In this document: in pieces, positions 36,397-46,101 of the stretch
Layout of the letters: every line of letters begins with the position of its first letter
Position numbering within the stretch: the stretch's first letter is position 1
NCBI RefSeq assembly: GCF_029590555.1
Contig: NZ_CP081001.1
Span: 3,134,001-3,198,000, forward strand
Source of the DNA: Sphingobium sp. V4
GTDB taxonomy: Bacteria > Pseudomonadota > Alphaproteobacteria > Sphingomonadales > Sphingomonadaceae
DNA length: 64,000 nt
Direction of reading: 5' to 3'
Notes under the pieces: generated by a model
The model's database searches: none
What the model was told of the DNA's origin: nothing
The model's input: the letters and a program-made list of their open reading frames with translations, nothing else
Position numbers and translations under genes: made by a program

Positions 36397-37683
36397 TCAG
36401 CTGTCTATTTCGCTGTCGGCTTGCACCCAGTCGCGCCGCAGCGCCCGGCCCGCCAGCGCCATGAACAGGCCCGCGAGCAGGTAGAAGCCCAGCGCCGCGA
36501 CGATCGCGTAGCGCAGCGCTTCCTGCCCATAGGCGGGCGTCAGCGCGTCGGACAGGTTGCCGACCGCCCAGCTTCCCAGCCCCAGCCCGACCAGATTGTT
36601 GATCAGCAGGAAGCAGGCCGCCGCGCTGGCGCGCATATGGGCGGGCACCAGATGCTGGACAGCCGTCAGCACCGGGCCGAGCCATACATAGACCAGCGCC
36701 TGCGGGATCAGGAACAGGGCGAAGGCGACGGTCACGCTGCCCGACAGTACGCCCGCCACGAACAGCGGCATCCCCACGACATAGCTGACCGCCGGCACCC
36801 AGGCATAATAGGCCTTGTCCCTGCCGCCCAGCCGGTCGCCCAGCCATCCGCCCAGCAGCACGCCCGCCACCCCGCCGATCAGCAGTAGCGCGCCCAGAAA
36901 CTGGCCCGCGCCGATCAGGTCCAGGCCGAAGCTGCGCATCAGCAGGCTGGGCAGCCAGAAGGCGACGCCATAGCCGCACATCGAACTGCACGCCGCCCCC
37001 AGCGCCAGCATCCAGAAGCTGCGCTTGGCGGCGAGGATGCCGAACACCGCGCTGACCGGCACGGCATCGCCCGCCTGGGCGGGCCGCGCCGGCTCGCGCA
37101 CCACGAGGCGGAAGATCGGCGCGATCAGGATGCCGAGCAGTCCGACCGCGATGAAGGCCGTGCGCCATTCCACGGTCTGCGCGATATAGCCGCCCAGCAG
37201 CGCGCCCCCGGCGGACCCCAGCGGGATGCCGAGCGAATAGATGGACAAAGCGCGGGCGCGCTGATGCTGGGGGAAATAGTCGGAGATAACGGCATAGGAC
37301 GGGGCGACGCCGCCCGCCTCGCCCACGCCCACGCCGATGCGGAACAGGAACATCTGCGTGAAGCTGCCCGCCACCCCGCACAGCGCGGTGAAGCCGCTCC
37401 AGACGGCGAGGCTGACGGTGATGACCCAGGTGCGGCTGGTCCGGTCGGCCAGCAGCGCCAGCGGGATCGCCAGCGTCGAATAGAGCAGGGCGAAGGCGAT
37501 CCCGCCCAGCGCCCCGAGTTGCGTGTCGTTCAACTCCAGCTCCGCCTTGATCGGCCCGGCCAGGATGCCCAGTATCTGCCGGTCGAGGAAGTTGAACGTG
37601 TAGACCAGCAGCAGCATCGCCAGCACGACGCTTGAATAGACTGGACCACGATAGGCGGGGGAAGGGGGGAGTCGATCGGTCAT
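36397..37683 (-). CDS. Spinster-type MFS transporter
   Basis: A 428-residue transporter with 12 predicted helices. The N-terminal NFLDRQILGILAGPIKAELELND, the loop-2-3 motif LADRTSRTWVI and GVGEAGGVAPSYAVISDYFP place it in the spinster-like branch of the major facilitator superfamily, very expanded in sphingomonads. Substrates of bacterial members are mostly unknown. It is convergent with prfC. Confidence 0.88.
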   Translation of the reverse strand: MTDRLPPSPAYRGPVYSSVVLAMLLLVYTFNFLDRQILGILAGPIKAELELNDTQLGALGGIAFALLYSTLAIPLALLADRTSRTWVITVSLAVWSGFTALCGVAGSFTQMFLFRIGVGVGEAGGVAPSYAVISDYFPQHQRARALSIYSLGIPLGSAGGALLGGYIAQTVEWRTAFIAVGLLGILIAPIFRLVVREPARPAQAGDAVPVSAVFGILAAKRSFWMLALGAACSSMCGYGVAFWLPSLLMRSFGLDLIGAGQFLGALLLIGGVAGVLLGGWLGDRLGGRDKAYYAWVPAVSYVVGMPLFVAGVLSGSVTVAFALFLIPQALVYVWLGPVLTAVQHLVPAHMRASAAACFLLINNLVGLGLGSWAVGNLSDALTPAYGQEALRYAIVAALGFYLLAGLFMALAGRALRRDWVQADSEIDS

Positions 37684-38010
37684 GCCTGCTTCCTAGACCA
37701 ACTTCAATCGACAGGCTTCAGGATCAGAACGCGACCATGCCCGTCAGGCATAGCTGCGGCGGATTGCCGTCGAAGGCGGTCCGCCTGCCTTCCTTGCCCG
37801 GCAACGGGGCGGGGAACCAGGCGCTGTCGTTGATGATCGCCCAGGTCACGGGCTGTGACGAAAGGAAGACATGAACGTCTTTCTGGGGCTGCGCTACGGT
37901 GTCTGGGATAGCAGTCGGCCGGCCGAGAAAGTGGCGGCCATCGCCGACGCCCTTGTCGAGCGCCGGATCGGCACAAGGCGGTGCGTCTCGATCCGGCGGC
38001 ATGGAGCGCG
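37684..38010. other. Interval of 327 bp without a supported gene
   Basis: No gene can be supported. On the minus strand a frame ending at 37724 has a less biased stretch including VTWAIINDSAWFPAPLPG that looks more protein-like than the surrounding frames, but it lacks a start with a ribosome-binding site and I recognise no family. It may be a remnant of a lost gene. Confidence 0.4.
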
Positions 38011-38580
38011 TCAGGCCGCGCACCAGTCGATGGGCCGCGCCGACCAGGGCCGGGCATGACCCTTCAGGATCATCAGTTCGCCCAGCGACACGCCGTCGCG
38101 GGTCAGGATGCGCGCGGAGGGATCGGCATCGGCAGGGTCGGGGCGTGCGTCGAAGGCGCCGCCGTTCATCATCGCCGCGAGCGCTATGCGGCCCTGCTCT
38201 GCGCGCCGGGCTTCCAGCGGGCATCGGGCGTTCGTCCGGGCGGGGACGCTGATGTCGGAGAGATGATAGCGATGCCCGCGCCAGGCATAGGCATCCGCGG
38301 CCAGTACGCACGCGTCGCCGCGCAGATCATCACAGAGCGCGAATCGATCCGAGATGCTGGCAGTGCCGGCCCGGCGGGCCGTTTCCTCGGCGGATGGCAA
38401 TGCCTGCCCGATGAACGCCGCCGCCAGCATGGCAATCACCAGCACGAGGCATAGAAGCCCGATCGGCAGGACGCGGGTGCGCCTTTCCCGCCGTTCGTTG
38501 AGCCAGTTGCCGGGTTCGGCCGGGCGCCGGTCGCCCATTTCATAGAGACTGCGTGCCATGTTTCGCTCCAGGGAAGTCAT
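38011..38580 (-). CDS. Membrane-anchored degenerate staphylococcal-nuclease-like protein
   Basis: A 189-residue protein: a charged cytosolic start, a membrane helix at about residues 42-65, then a domain with the order of an SNase fold. Alignable blocks are YAWRGHRYHLSDISVPA (where active enzymes have a DGDT, then Arg-Leu-x-x-I-D-x-P-E), RCPLEARRAEQGRIALAAMM, and a C-terminal ELMILKGHARPWSARPIDWC. The catalytic Arg and Glu positions are His and Ala here, and the DRYGR-type Arg is not clear, so nuclease activity is unlikely. ATG at 38580 preferred over a TTG 18 nt upstream. Confidence 0.65.
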   Translation of the reverse strand: MTSLERNMARSLYEMGDRRPAEPGNWLNERRERRTRVLPIGLLCLVLVIAMLAAAFIGQALPSAEETARRAGTASISDRFALCDDLRGDACVLAADAYAWRGHRYHLSDISVPARTNARCPLEARRAEQGRIALAAMMNGGAFDARPDPADADPSARILTRDGVSLGELMILKGHARPWSARPIDWCAA

Positions 38581-38689
38581 CGCTCTATCCCCGATCAAGG
38601 AAAATTTCGGTTAACCAACTTCGGCGCCCGCGCCTTGACGGGCAGGGCGCGCCATGGTCAAGTCGGCTGGCTGGATCAAGGGAGGCGGC

Positions 38690-39076
38690 GTGAGCGATAC
38701 CTGGTTGTATGACGAACATCCCGCGATGTTCCGGGCGCATCCGCTGCTATTCATTCTGCTGCTGCTGTCCGTCGTCGGCATCCTGGCGATCGGGATATGG
38801 TGGGTGATGCACAAGGGTGAGCGGCTGGCCCTGTCCGATCGGGAGGTTCTGATGGAGCGCGGCCTGCTGTCCAAGCAGCGGACAGAGGTCGCATTGTCGA
38901 GCATCCGGTCGGTGCGGATCACCCAGAGCCTGGGTCAGCGCCTGTTCGGCGTCGGCCATGTCGAGTTGTTCAGCGCCGGCGACGTGGCCGAAATCGCGAT
39001 CAAGAACATGCCCCGGCCCGACCGCATCCGGGCGATAGCGGCGGCGCGCAACGTGGATCTGCTGCCGCAAAGATAG
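38690..39076 (+). CDS. PH (YdbS/bPH2-like) domain membrane protein
   Basis: A protein of 128 residues from a GTG at 38690 with AAGGGAGG just upstream; an ATG at 38654 would add 12 residues. LYDEHPAMFRAHPLLFILLLLSVVG is a charged start followed by a membrane helix, and a second hydrophobic stretch follows. The C-terminal 75 residues form a bacterial PH domain: LSDREVLMERGLLSKQ, TEVALSSIRSVRITQS, FGVGHVELFSAG. Such proteins are envelope components of unknown role. Divergent from the SNase-like gene. Confidence 0.8.
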   Translation: MSDTWLYDEHPAMFRAHPLLFILLLLSVVGILAIGIWWVMHKGERLALSDREVLMERGLLSKQRTEVALSSIRSVRITQSLGQRLFGVGHVELFSAGDVAEIAIKNMPRPDRIRAIAAARNVDLLPQR

Positions 39077-39170
39077 AAGATTTCATGCAGCCCCTTGACT
39101 TGGGCGCATTTATTTCAACGATAGGGATGCCAAAAGGGGGTCGTCAGAACTCCGCTCGCAAGAGGACGCC

Positions 39171-39245
39171 ATGTCAGGAACGACCGTCCGCAAAGGTGTG
39201 GACGGCGCTGCTAAAGGGGTGTCGCCATGGTGGGTTTGCGAGTGA
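39171..39245 (+). CDS. Possible 24-residue upstream ORF
   Basis: ATG at 39171 is preceded by GAGGA with 4-nt spacing and opens a frame of 24 codons (MSGTTVRKGVDG... ending PWWVCE). Its TGA overlaps an in-frame ATG of the next gene at 39245 as TGATG, and it overlaps the upstream ATG of that gene (39227) in another frame. The arrangement suggests translational coupling or a leader peptide, but coding is not proven. Confidence 0.3.
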   Translation: MSGTTVRKGVDGAAKGVSPWWVCE

Positions 39246-39928
39246 TGCCGTCCTTGTCGGACCTGACGGCCGAGCAGCGCGCGGACATCCGCCAGGCGTG
39301 CGGCTTTGCCTGCGTGCGCTGCGGCGTCACCATCTACCGCTATCTGGGCCTGCCGGACGGACCGGGCGCGACCCTGCTTTGCCCCACCTGCCATGGCCTG
39401 GTCGAGGAGGGGCGGCTGACCGCGACCCAGGTGCACAGCTTCCACGCCAACCCGGTGGTGCGCCAGCGTCATTTCGCGCGGGACCGATTGCCTTTTTCCG
39501 CCGAGTTGCCGCAACTGATCGTGGGCGGGGCACGGCTGTTGCGCGATACGCCGATTCCCATCACGCTGGATGGCGAACCGATCCTGATGTTCGCGCCGCC
39601 CCGGCGCACCAATGGCGCAACGCGGATCAGCGTCCGGCTGGGCGCGGCGGATGGCGAGGCGGAACAGATCATCGACGGCAATGAGTGGAAGCCGGCCAAT
39701 GGCAGCTGGCATTTCCTGCTGCGCGGCGATCGCTATTCGATGATGGCGACGCGGGGCGATGGCCTGTGCGTGCTGCGCATCGTGGCGCGCAACAGGATCG
39801 CGGTGGAACATCTGCGCACGACGATCCGGGGGCGCCGGCTGGAGGTCACGCCCGACTGGCTGGAGATTGACGGCAAGCGCTATGTCGATCGGATCGGCAG
39901 CGGGACGCTGATCGGCCTGGAACTATAA
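39227..39928 (+). CDS. HNH-like zinc-finger protein with beta-rich C-terminus, unknown function
   Basis: A 233-residue protein. Residues about 20-65 (DIRQACGFACVRCG, then TLLCPTCHGLVEEGRLT) match the frame of a small HNH module in which two CxxC pairs hold a zinc. In active relatives a His lies in the loop after the first pair; here the loop reads TIYRYLGLPDG and I see no equivalent His, so catalysis is doubtful. The rest is beta-rich with no recognised family. AAAGGGG precedes the first ATG; a second ATG at 39245 is also possible. Confidence 0.65.
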   Translation: MVGLRVMPSLSDLTAEQRADIRQACGFACVRCGVTIYRYLGLPDGPGATLLCPTCHGLVEEGRLTATQVHSFHANPVVRQRHFARDRLPFSAELPQLIVGGARLLRDTPIPITLDGEPILMFAPPRRTNGATRISVRLGAADGEAEQIIDGNEWKPANGSWHFLLRGDRYSMMATRGDGLCVLRIVARNRIAVEHLRTTIRGRRLEVTPDWLEIDGKRYVDRIGSGTLIGLEL

Positions 39929-39937
39929 GGCCACCAG

Positions 39938-40336
39938 TCAGGCCAGGGTTACGAAGATTTCCGCTTCGAGCAGCCAGGAGCCGGCGGTTTCTCGCCATTT
40001 GGCGGCATAGGTGCCGGATGCGAGCATCCGTCCGCTGTCGGCGGCGATGCCCTGCCACTGGCCCTGCTCCATTGCGACCGGCTCCACTGGCGACACGATG
40101 ATGCGGTCGGGCGTGCGGCAATAGACCAGCCGGTCGGCCGAAGCGAATTCGCGCTTCCACGCCAGCAGCTGCGCCTTGCGCCCCGTAATCACCGCACTGT
40201 CCGACCCGGTGACGAGGATCGCGTCGCGCGCCAGCAGCGGTTCGATAGCCTTGAGGTCGGCATCGGCCAGCGCGCGGTTGAAGGTGGCGCGCGCCATGCG
40301 GATGGCGAGGTCTGCGGTCGCGGTCATGCTGCTCAT
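39938..40336 (-). CDS. NTF2-like (SnoaL/DUF4440) family protein
   Basis: A 132-residue protein with the cone-shaped NTF2-like pattern: helix ATFNRALADADLKAIEPLLARDAILVTG, then strands ending AAKWRETAGSWLLEAEIFVTLA. Members are enzymes or binding proteins with very diverse roles, and nothing here fixes the function. No signal peptide. It converges on the HNH-like gene with a 9-bp gap and is downstream of the I78 inhibitor gene on the same strand. Confidence 0.82.
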   Translation of the reverse strand: MSSMTATADLAIRMARATFNRALADADLKAIEPLLARDAILVTGSDSAVITGRKAQLLAWKREFASADRLVYCRTPDRIIVSPVEPVAMEQGQWQGIAADSGRMLASGTYAAKWRETAGSWLLEAEIFVTLA

Positions 40337-40370
40337 TTTCGGAAGCGGTCGCTACGGGGACGTCGCGAGT

Positions 40371-40682
40371 TTACCCGCAGCGCGCGGATGTGATGATCAT
40401 CGCCTCGTCATAGCTGACAGTCAGGCGATCCGGGCGGAAGTCCATGGTCATCGCCGTACCGGGGCCGCCCCAGCGCAGTGTCTTCGCGCCGGACGCCTTG
40501 AGCAGCTGCGCGCCGAGGTCCGCGCTCGCCTTCTGCCCGGCGAAGCGGTCCAGGCCATCATGATGACAGGGCCCTTCGGCCGTCGCGGGGGGCGTCGCCG
40601 GACCTTGTCCGCTCGCCCCGGCGCAGGCCGTGAGGGGAAGGGCGAGGGTTGCCGCCATCATGCCAAAAGCCGCCTTCCGCAT
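40371..40682 (-). CDS. I78-family peptidase inhibitor, lipoprotein
   Basis: A 103-residue protein. The N-terminus is a lipoprotein signal with the lipobox LTAC at about residue 20. The mature domain has GLDRFAGQKAS, the strand pair LRWGGPGTAMTMDFRPDRLTV and the C-terminal Cys (ITSARCG), which pairs with an early Cys (EGPCHHD) as in potato-inhibitor-I-related I78 proteins. It probably protects the periplasm against serine peptidases. It lies 11 nt after rnd in the same direction. Confidence 0.85.
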   Translation of the reverse strand: MRKAAFGMMAATLALPLTACAGASGQGPATPPATAEGPCHHDGLDRFAGQKASADLGAQLLKASGAKTLRWGGPGTAMTMDFRPDRLTVSYDEAMIITSARCG

Positions 40683-40693
40683 GGTCCTTCTCC

Positions 40694-41860
40694 CTATTCG
40701 GTGCGCGTCATCTTGAGCCGGCCGCCCTTGACCGCGAAGGCGAGGCGGCCTTCGACCAGGTCGACCGCGTCACGGCCGAACTGTTCATAGCGCCAGCCTT
40801 CCAGGATCGACAGCCCGTCGCGCACGCCCGCCGCCAGCGCGTCGATATCGTCGCTCCGCGCGATCAGCCGCGCGGCTACGTCGATGTCGCGCGAGCGGAT
40901 CTTGAGCAGCAGCTTGAGCAGGTCCGCGACCAGCGCGCCGTCCTTGCCCAGCCCAGGCCGCTTGGGATCGCGCTCGGGCATTTCCTCCTTGCCCAGCGGC
41001 TTGTGCGCCGCGAGCGCGCTCATGAGGCGCGCGCCGATGTCGTTGGTGCGCCAGGTGGCGGAAAGGCCGCGCACCTTGCCCAGATCCTCCTGGCTGCGGG
41101 GCGGATGGCTGGCGATGTCGGCCAGCGTCTCGTCCTTGACGATGCGGCCGCGCGGCAGATTCTTGTCCTGCGCCTCAATCTCGCGCCAGGCGGCCAGCGC
41201 CTTCAGGCGGCCCAGCACATCGGCCTTGCGGCTGGCGATGCGGACGCGCTTCCAGGCGTCGGCCGGGTCATTCTCGTAATTGCTGGGGTCGCTGATCCGT
41301 TCCATTTCCTGGTCGAGCCAGTCGCCGCGCCCGGTCTTGCGCAACTCGTCCAGCATCTTGGGGAAAATCTGGATCAGGTAGGTGACGTCGCCGATCGCAT
41401 AGTCGATCTGCCGCTTGTCGAGCGGGCGGCGCGCCCAGTCGGTGAAGCGCGCGCCCTTGTCGAGCTGCACGCCCAGCCAGGCCTCGACCAGATTGCCATA
41501 GCCGATCTGCTCGCCCAGACCCAGCGCCATGGCGGCGATCTGGGTATCGAACATGGGATGCGGCGTCTTGCCGGTCAGGTTGTGGACGATTTCTATGTCC
41601 TGTCCGCCGGCATGGAAGACCTTGAGCACCTCTTCATTGTCGACCAGCAGGTCGAGCAGCGGCTTCATGTCGAGGCCTGGCGCCTTGGGATCGATCGCGG
41701 CCGCTTCATGGGCGTCGGCCACCTGCACCAGGCAGAGGTCCGGCCAATAGCTGTTTTCCCGCATGAATTCGGTGTCGACGGCGACATAGGGGGAGTTCGC
41801 GATACGGGCGCAGAAATCGGCAAGGGTCTTGCTGTCGGTAATCAGCGGATGAATTTGCAT
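40694..41860 (-). CDS. rnd: Ribonuclease D
   Basis: A 388-residue 3'-5' exoribonuclease involved in tRNA 3'-end maturation. The DEDD residues are in [19 protein letters not shown] (Asp and Glu), [12 protein letters not shown] (Asp) and the YAIGDVTYL motif III (Tyr/Asp). One HRDC domain follows ([22 protein letters not shown]) with a further helical region, as in classic RNase D. A short second RNase D-type gene lies at 49216-49833. It is divergent from aspS. Confidence 0.94.
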   Translation of the reverse strand: MQIHPLITDSKTLADFCARIANSPYVAVDTEFMRENSYWPDLCLVQVADAHEAAAIDPKAPGLDMKPLLDLLVDNEEVLKVFHAGGQDIEIVHNLTGKTPHPMFDTQIAAMALGLGEQIGYGNLVEAWLGVQLDKGARFTDWARRPLDKRQIDYAIGDVTYLIQIFPKMLDELRKTGRGDWLDQEMERISDPSNYENDPADAWKRVRIASRKADVLGRLKALAAWREIEAQDKNLPRGRIVKDETLADIASHPPRSQEDLGKVRGLSATWRTNDIGARLMSALAAHKPLGKEEMPERDPKRPGLGKDGALVADLLKLLLKIRSRDIDVAARLIARSDDIDALAAGVRDGLSILEGWRYEQFGRDAVDLVEGRLAFAVKGGRLKMTRTE

Positions 41861-41988
41861 ATGGTCTTCGATCTTATTATGGGCTGGCCCGCTCCCTGCG
41901 GGCTCGTCAATGCTTTGACAGGACCGGCCATAGCGGGGCTGCAACAGTTTGTCATTTCCGTAAAACGAAGCTGAAAGATCAAAACGCC

Positions 41989-43773
41989 ATGCACGCCTAT
42001 CGCACCCATACCTGCGGCGCCCTGACCACGGCCGATGTCGGCAACGAGGTCCGCGTGTCGGGCTGGGTGCACCGCAAGCGCGACCATGGCGGTGTGCTGT
42101 TCGTGGACCTGCGCGATCATTATGGCATCACCCAGGTTGTGGCGAAGGCCGACAGCGATCCCTTGATGGCCCTGGAGAGCCTGCGTCTCGAATCCGTGGT
42201 GACGATCGAGGGCAAGGTGGTTGCGCGTGCGGCCGAAGCCATCAATCCCCGTATGCCGACCGGCGAGATCGAGATCGTCGCCGACCGCGTGACCATTTTG
42301 TCGACCGCGGCGGAATTGCCGCTGCCGGTCGCGGGTGAGCAGGACTATCCCGAGGATATCCGCCTGCGTTACCGCTTTCTCGATCTGCGGCGCGAGACGT
42401 TGCACGCGAACATCGTGAAGCGCACGAAGATCATCTCCGACATGCGCCGCCGCATGGAAGGGGCCGGCTTCACGGAATATTCGACGCCGATCCTGACCGC
42501 GTCCAGCCCGGAGGGCGCGCGCGACTTCCTGGTGCCCAGCCGCATCCATGCCGGCAAATTCTATGCCCTGCCGCAGGCGCCGCAGCAGTATAAGCAGTTG
42601 CTGATGGTCGCCGGTTTCGACCGCTATTTCCAGATCGCGCCCTGCTTCCGCGACGAAGACCCGCGTGCCGACCGCTTGCCCGGCGAATTCTACCAGCTCG
42701 ACCTGGAAATGAGCTTCGTCACCCAGGAAGATGTCTGGAACACGATGGAGCCGGTGATCGCGCAGGTGTTCGAGGCGTTCGCCGAGGGCAAGCATGTGAC
42801 CCCGGCAGGCAGCTTCCCGCGCATTCCGCACGCCGAAGCGATTCTGAAATATGGCAGCGACAAGCCGGACCTGCGCAACCCGATCATCATCCAGGACGTG
42901 ACCGACCATTTCGTCGGGTCGGGCTTCGGCATTTTCGCCTCGCTGGTCGAAAGCGGCAGCGTGATTCGCGCGATCCCGGCGCCGGGCGCCGGCGCAGGCA
43001 GCCGCAAATTCTTCGACGACATGAATGTCTGGGCGCGCGGCGAGGGCTATTCGGGCCTTGGCTATATCAACATCAAGGATGGCGTGCCCGGCGGCCCGAT
43101 CGCCAAGAATCATGGCGAAGAAGCCACCGCGAAGCTGATCGCTGCGCTCGGCCTTGGCCCCAATGACGGCGTGTTCTTCGCGGCGGGCAAGGAATCGCAG
43201 GCGGCCAAGCTTGCTGGTCTTGCCCGCATCCGCGTGGGCGAACAGCTCGACCTGATCGACAAGGACCGGTTCGAACTCTGCTGGATCGTCGATTTCCCCT
43301 TCTACGAATATGACGAAGACACCAAGTCGATCGACTTCGCACACAACCCCTTCTCCATGCCGCAGGGCGGGCTGGACGCGCTGAACAATCAGGACCCGCT
43401 GACGATCAACGCTTTCCAATATGACATGGTCTGCAATGGCTATGAGATCGCGTCGGGTTCGATCCGCAACCAGTCGCCCGAACTCATGGTCAAGGCGTTC
43501 GAGAAGGTGGGCCTCAGCCAGCAGGATGTGGAGGAACGTTTCGGCGGCCTCTATCGCGCCTTCCAGTACGGTGCCCCGCCGCATGGCGGCATGGCCGCGG
43601 GCGTCGACCGGATCGTGATGCTGCTCTGCGGCGCGCAGAATCTCCGCGAGATTACCCTGTTCCCGATGAACCAGCGCGCCGAGGACCTGCTGATGGGCGC
43701 GCCCAGCCCGGCCGAGTTCAGGCAGTTGCGCGAACTCCACATCCGCGTGGTGGAGCCGCAGGCCAAGGCGTGA
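41989..43773 (+). CDS. aspS: Aspartate--tRNA ligase
   Basis: A 594-residue class II synthetase of the bacterial type. The N-terminal OB fold ([26 protein letters not shown]) binds the anticodon, [17 protein letters not shown] is the flipping-loop region, [11 protein letters not shown] motif 2, and [12 protein letters not shown] motif 3; the GAD insertion occupies about residues 290-410. Alphaproteobacterial enzymes are often non-discriminating and also make Asp-tRNA(Asn) for GatCAB. A palindromic repeat follows the stop. Confidence 0.97.
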   Translation: MHAYRTHTCGALTTADVGNEVRVSGWVHRKRDHGGVLFVDLRDHYGITQVVAKADSDPLMALESLRLESVVTIEGKVVARAAEAINPRMPTGEIEIVADRVTILSTAAELPLPVAGEQDYPEDIRLRYRFLDLRRETLHANIVKRTKIISDMRRRMEGAGFTEYSTPILTASSPEGARDFLVPSRIHAGKFYALPQAPQQYKQLLMVAGFDRYFQIAPCFRDEDPRADRLPGEFYQLDLEMSFVTQEDVWNTMEPVIAQVFEAFAEGKHVTPAGSFPRIPHAEAILKYGSDKPDLRNPIIIQDVTDHFVGSGFGIFASLVESGSVIRAIPAPGAGAGSRKFFDDMNVWARGEGYSGLGYINIKDGVPGGPIAKNHGEEATAKLIAALGLGPNDGVFFAAGKESQAAKLAGLARIRVGEQLDLIDKDRFELCWIVDFPFYEYDEDTKSIDFAHNPFSMPQGGLDALNNQDPLTINAFQYDMVCNGYEIASGSIRNQSPELMVKAFEKVGLSQQDVEERFGGLYRAFQYGAPPHGGMAAGVDRIVMLLCGAQNLREITLFPMNQRAEDLLMGAPSPAEFRQLRELHIRVVEPQAKA

Positions 43774-43781
43774 GTTTTTCC

Positions 43782-43818
43782 TTTCCGCCATGCCGGACTT
43801 GATCCAGCATGGCGGAAA
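43782..43818. repeat. Palindromic repeat with 12-bp arms, between aspS and ppk2
   Basis: TTTCCGCCATGC at 43782-43793 and GCATGGCGGAAA at 43807-43818 are perfect arms around CGGACTTGATCCA. It is 8 nt past the aspS stop, and the A run at its 3' end is part of the ppk2 ribosome-binding site (AAAAGGAG). The unit's spurious translation (PDLIQHG) is common in other genomes, so it is a dispersed repeat that may act as a terminator and as a translation control element. Confidence 0.82.
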
Positions 43819-43831
43819 AGGAGACGCGCTG

Positions 43832-44623
43832 ATGACCATCGACCTCGCCGATTACGAACAGGGCGCGAAATATCAGGGCGATTATGAGGCTGACCTGGCG
43901 GCGCTTCAGCAGCGTCTCGCCAAGATCCAGGTCGCCCATATCCTGCATCACCGGCGCAGCATCATCCTGCTGGAGGGCTGGGACGCGGCGGGCAAGGGCG
44001 GCATCATCAAGCGGATGACCGCCGACTGGGATCCCCGCTATTATCAGGTCCATCCAATCGCTGCGCCGACCGAGGAAGAGCGCGACCATCATTTCCTCTG
44101 GCGCTTCTGGACACGCCTGCCCGCCAGCCGCAACATCGCGATCTTCGACCGCAGCTGGTACGGCCGCGTGCTGGTCGAGCGGGTCGAGGGCTATTGTTCC
44201 AAGGCGGAATGGAAGCGCGGCTATGAGGAAATCAACGCGTTTGAACGGCAATTGTCCGATGCGGGCACCAATTTCGTCAAGCTTTTCGTCCATATCACGC
44301 AGGAAACGCAGGACGAACAGCTCGCGCAGCGGCTCGACACTCCGTGGAAACGGTGGAAGACCGGCGTGGAAGATTATCGCAACCGATCGCGGCACGCCGA
44401 CTATCTCGATGCGATGCACGCCATGTTCCGCAAGACCGACAGCAAGAACGCTCCCTGGCATGTCATCGACAATAATCATCGCAAGGCGGGGCGCATCGCG
44501 GCGCTGACCTATGTCGCAGACCGGCTGGAGCGGTTGGTGCCGATGGACTTCCCCAAGGCCGACCCGGCGGTCATCAAGCTCGCGCGGGAGGCGTTCGGAT
44601 ACCGCGGTTCGGACAAAAAATAG
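43832..44623 (+). CDS. ppk2: Polyphosphate kinase 2 family protein
   Basis: A 263-residue PPK2 that moves phosphate between polyphosphate and nucleoside di- or monophosphates. Walker A is EGWDAAGKGGIIKR near residue 55, the lid region includes FWTRLPASRNIAIFDRSWYGRVLVERVEG with Walker B FDRSWYG, and the C-terminal HVIDNNHRKAGR is typical. The single-domain form matches class I/III; which nucleotide it prefers is not clear. Start at MTIDL with GGAG upstream. Confidence 0.93.
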   Translation: MTIDLADYEQGAKYQGDYEADLAALQQRLAKIQVAHILHHRRSIILLEGWDAAGKGGIIKRMTADWDPRYYQVHPIAAPTEEERDHHFLWRFWTRLPASRNIAIFDRSWYGRVLVERVEGYCSKAEWKRGYEEINAFERQLSDAGTNFVKLFVHITQETQDEQLAQRLDTPWKRWKTGVEDYRNRSRHADYLDAMHAMFRKTDSKNAPWHVIDNNHRKAGRIAALTYVADRLERLVPMDFPKADPAVIKLAREAFGYRGSDKK

Positions 44624-44701
44624 CTTGGAATCAGGTGTTTGTAACATAAGCGTCATTTTCACCTAACTCCACATTTACCAATTGCGGCCTATTCCGGCGG
44701 C

Positions 44702-46030
44702 ATGATCGCTGCCGTGCTTCCCTTTCCCCAGACGCCCGTGCCCGCTGTGCGGGACGCTGCCGACCTGCATCTCGACGGGACCGGTCCGGTGATCGGGCTG
44801 GGTCGGCCGCTGAGCGAGGCGGTGGACTGTTTCCAGCGCGACGCCGGGCTGCGCCTGCTGCCGGTGATCGACGGGAGCGGAAGGCCCGTGGGCGCCATAT
44901 ATGAGCGCGACATGCGCCGTATCCTCTTCAATCCCTTCGGCCATGCGTTGCTGCGCAACCCCAGTTTCGGCGGGCGCCTGAACGAGCATGTCCGTCCTTG
45001 CGCCTGCGTCGAGCGGATGACCGACGTGGAGTCGCTGGTTGACGTCTATGCGGCGCAGGGCGAGGGCTGCGAGGGGCTGATCGTCACTGACCGGGGCCAG
45101 TTTGCGGGGGTGCTGGGCGGACCGCTACTGCTGCGCCTGACTGCCGAGCGTGACGCACGCGTCGCCCTGGCGCGGGCCGCGCGGGTGGAACAGATCACGC
45201 AGGAGAGCGCGAGCTTCCGCCTCGACGTTGGAAATCTGATCGCCGATCTGGTGGCCATGGCAGACCAGTTGGCCACGTTGGCGCAGGCTGCGACCGAACG
45301 TGCGGCAGTCGACGGGGCGGATGCCGCCGCGATGGCTGTGGCGGCGGCACAGACGGCGGACCGGCTGGCCGGCATTGCGGCGGGTGGTATCGAACTGGGC
45401 CATGTGTTCGCCGCCATGGAGGCGGAAGCGAGCGATGCAGGCGCGGCCATTCGCGAGGCGGCGGCGCGCAGCCGATCCGGTGCGACCCAGAGCGCCGCGC
45501 TGGCGCAGGAAGCCGATGACATCGGCGAAGTGGTCGCCCTGATCGACACGATCGCGCGGGCGACCAGCATGTTGGCGCTCAATGCGAGTATCGAGGCGGC
45601 GCGCGCGGGGGCGGCGGGGCAGGGATTCGCCGTGGTCGCGCGCGAGGTGCAGTCGCTCGCGACGCAGACGCGCGGTGCGGCGGCCGAAATCGCCGGGCGG
45701 ATCGATCATATCCGCGTCACCATTGGGGAGGTCGCGGCGGGACAGGCGCATATGGACGCCACCATGACGCGCGCCGATCGGCTGTCGACGGCCGTGTTCG
45801 ATGCGGTCGCGCGCCAGGCCGCCTTCAGCCATGCCATTGCCGAAAGCGTGACCGAGGCCGACATATCGAGCGACCATATCCGCGCCGGCGCCGGCCAGAT
45901 CAGCGACAATGCGTCGGCCAGCGCGTTGGGTGCCCGGACGATGCGCGCGGTGGCGGGGCGGCTGGCGGAGGAAGCCCATCGGCTGGAGGCGCGTGCTGCC
46001 GGCTTCATCGCGGCGATGCGGGCGGCATGA
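44702..46030 (+). CDS. Cytosolic methyl-accepting-type signalling protein with CBS domains
   Basis: A 442-residue protein with no membrane helix. Residues about 30-155 form a CBS-domain pair ([25 protein letters not shown], then [18 protein letters not shown]); the rest is a long helical region with the chemoreceptor signalling hairpin near residue 295, [23 protein letters not shown] followed by [18 protein letters not shown] domains usually sense adenine nucleotides. No che genes are near. It could bind CheA/CheW encoded elsewhere or act in another pathway. Confidence 0.88.
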   Translation: MIAAVLPFPQTPVPAVRDAADLHLDGTGPVIGLGRPLSEAVDCFQRDAGLRLLPVIDGSGRPVGAIYERDMRRILFNPFGHALLRNPSFGGRLNEHVRPCACVERMTDVESLVDVYAAQGEGCEGLIVTDRGQFAGVLGGPLLLRLTAERDARVALARAARVEQITQESASFRLDVGNLIADLVAMADQLATLAQAATERAAVDGADAAAMAVAAAQTADRLAGIAAGGIELGHVFAAMEAEASDAGAAIREAAARSRSGATQSAALAQEADDIGEVVALIDTIARATSMLALNASIEAARAGAAGQGFAVVAREVQSLATQTRGAAAEIAGRIDHIRVTIGEVAAGQAHMDATMTRADRLSTAVFDAVARQAAFSHAIAESVTEADISSDHIRAGAGQISDNASASALGARTMRAVAGRLAEEAHRLEARAAGFIAAMRAA

Positions 46031-46101
46031 CCCGTAAAAACAGCGCTGGCGCGTGGCGCAAATCCGGCTAGGCTGTCCGTCCATAAAAAGGAGAGGACGC
46101 C

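Noticed and set aside
41915..41943. TTGACA at 41915-41920 as an aspS promoter
   Set aside because: The -35 is perfect but no acceptable -10 follows at 16-19 nt.
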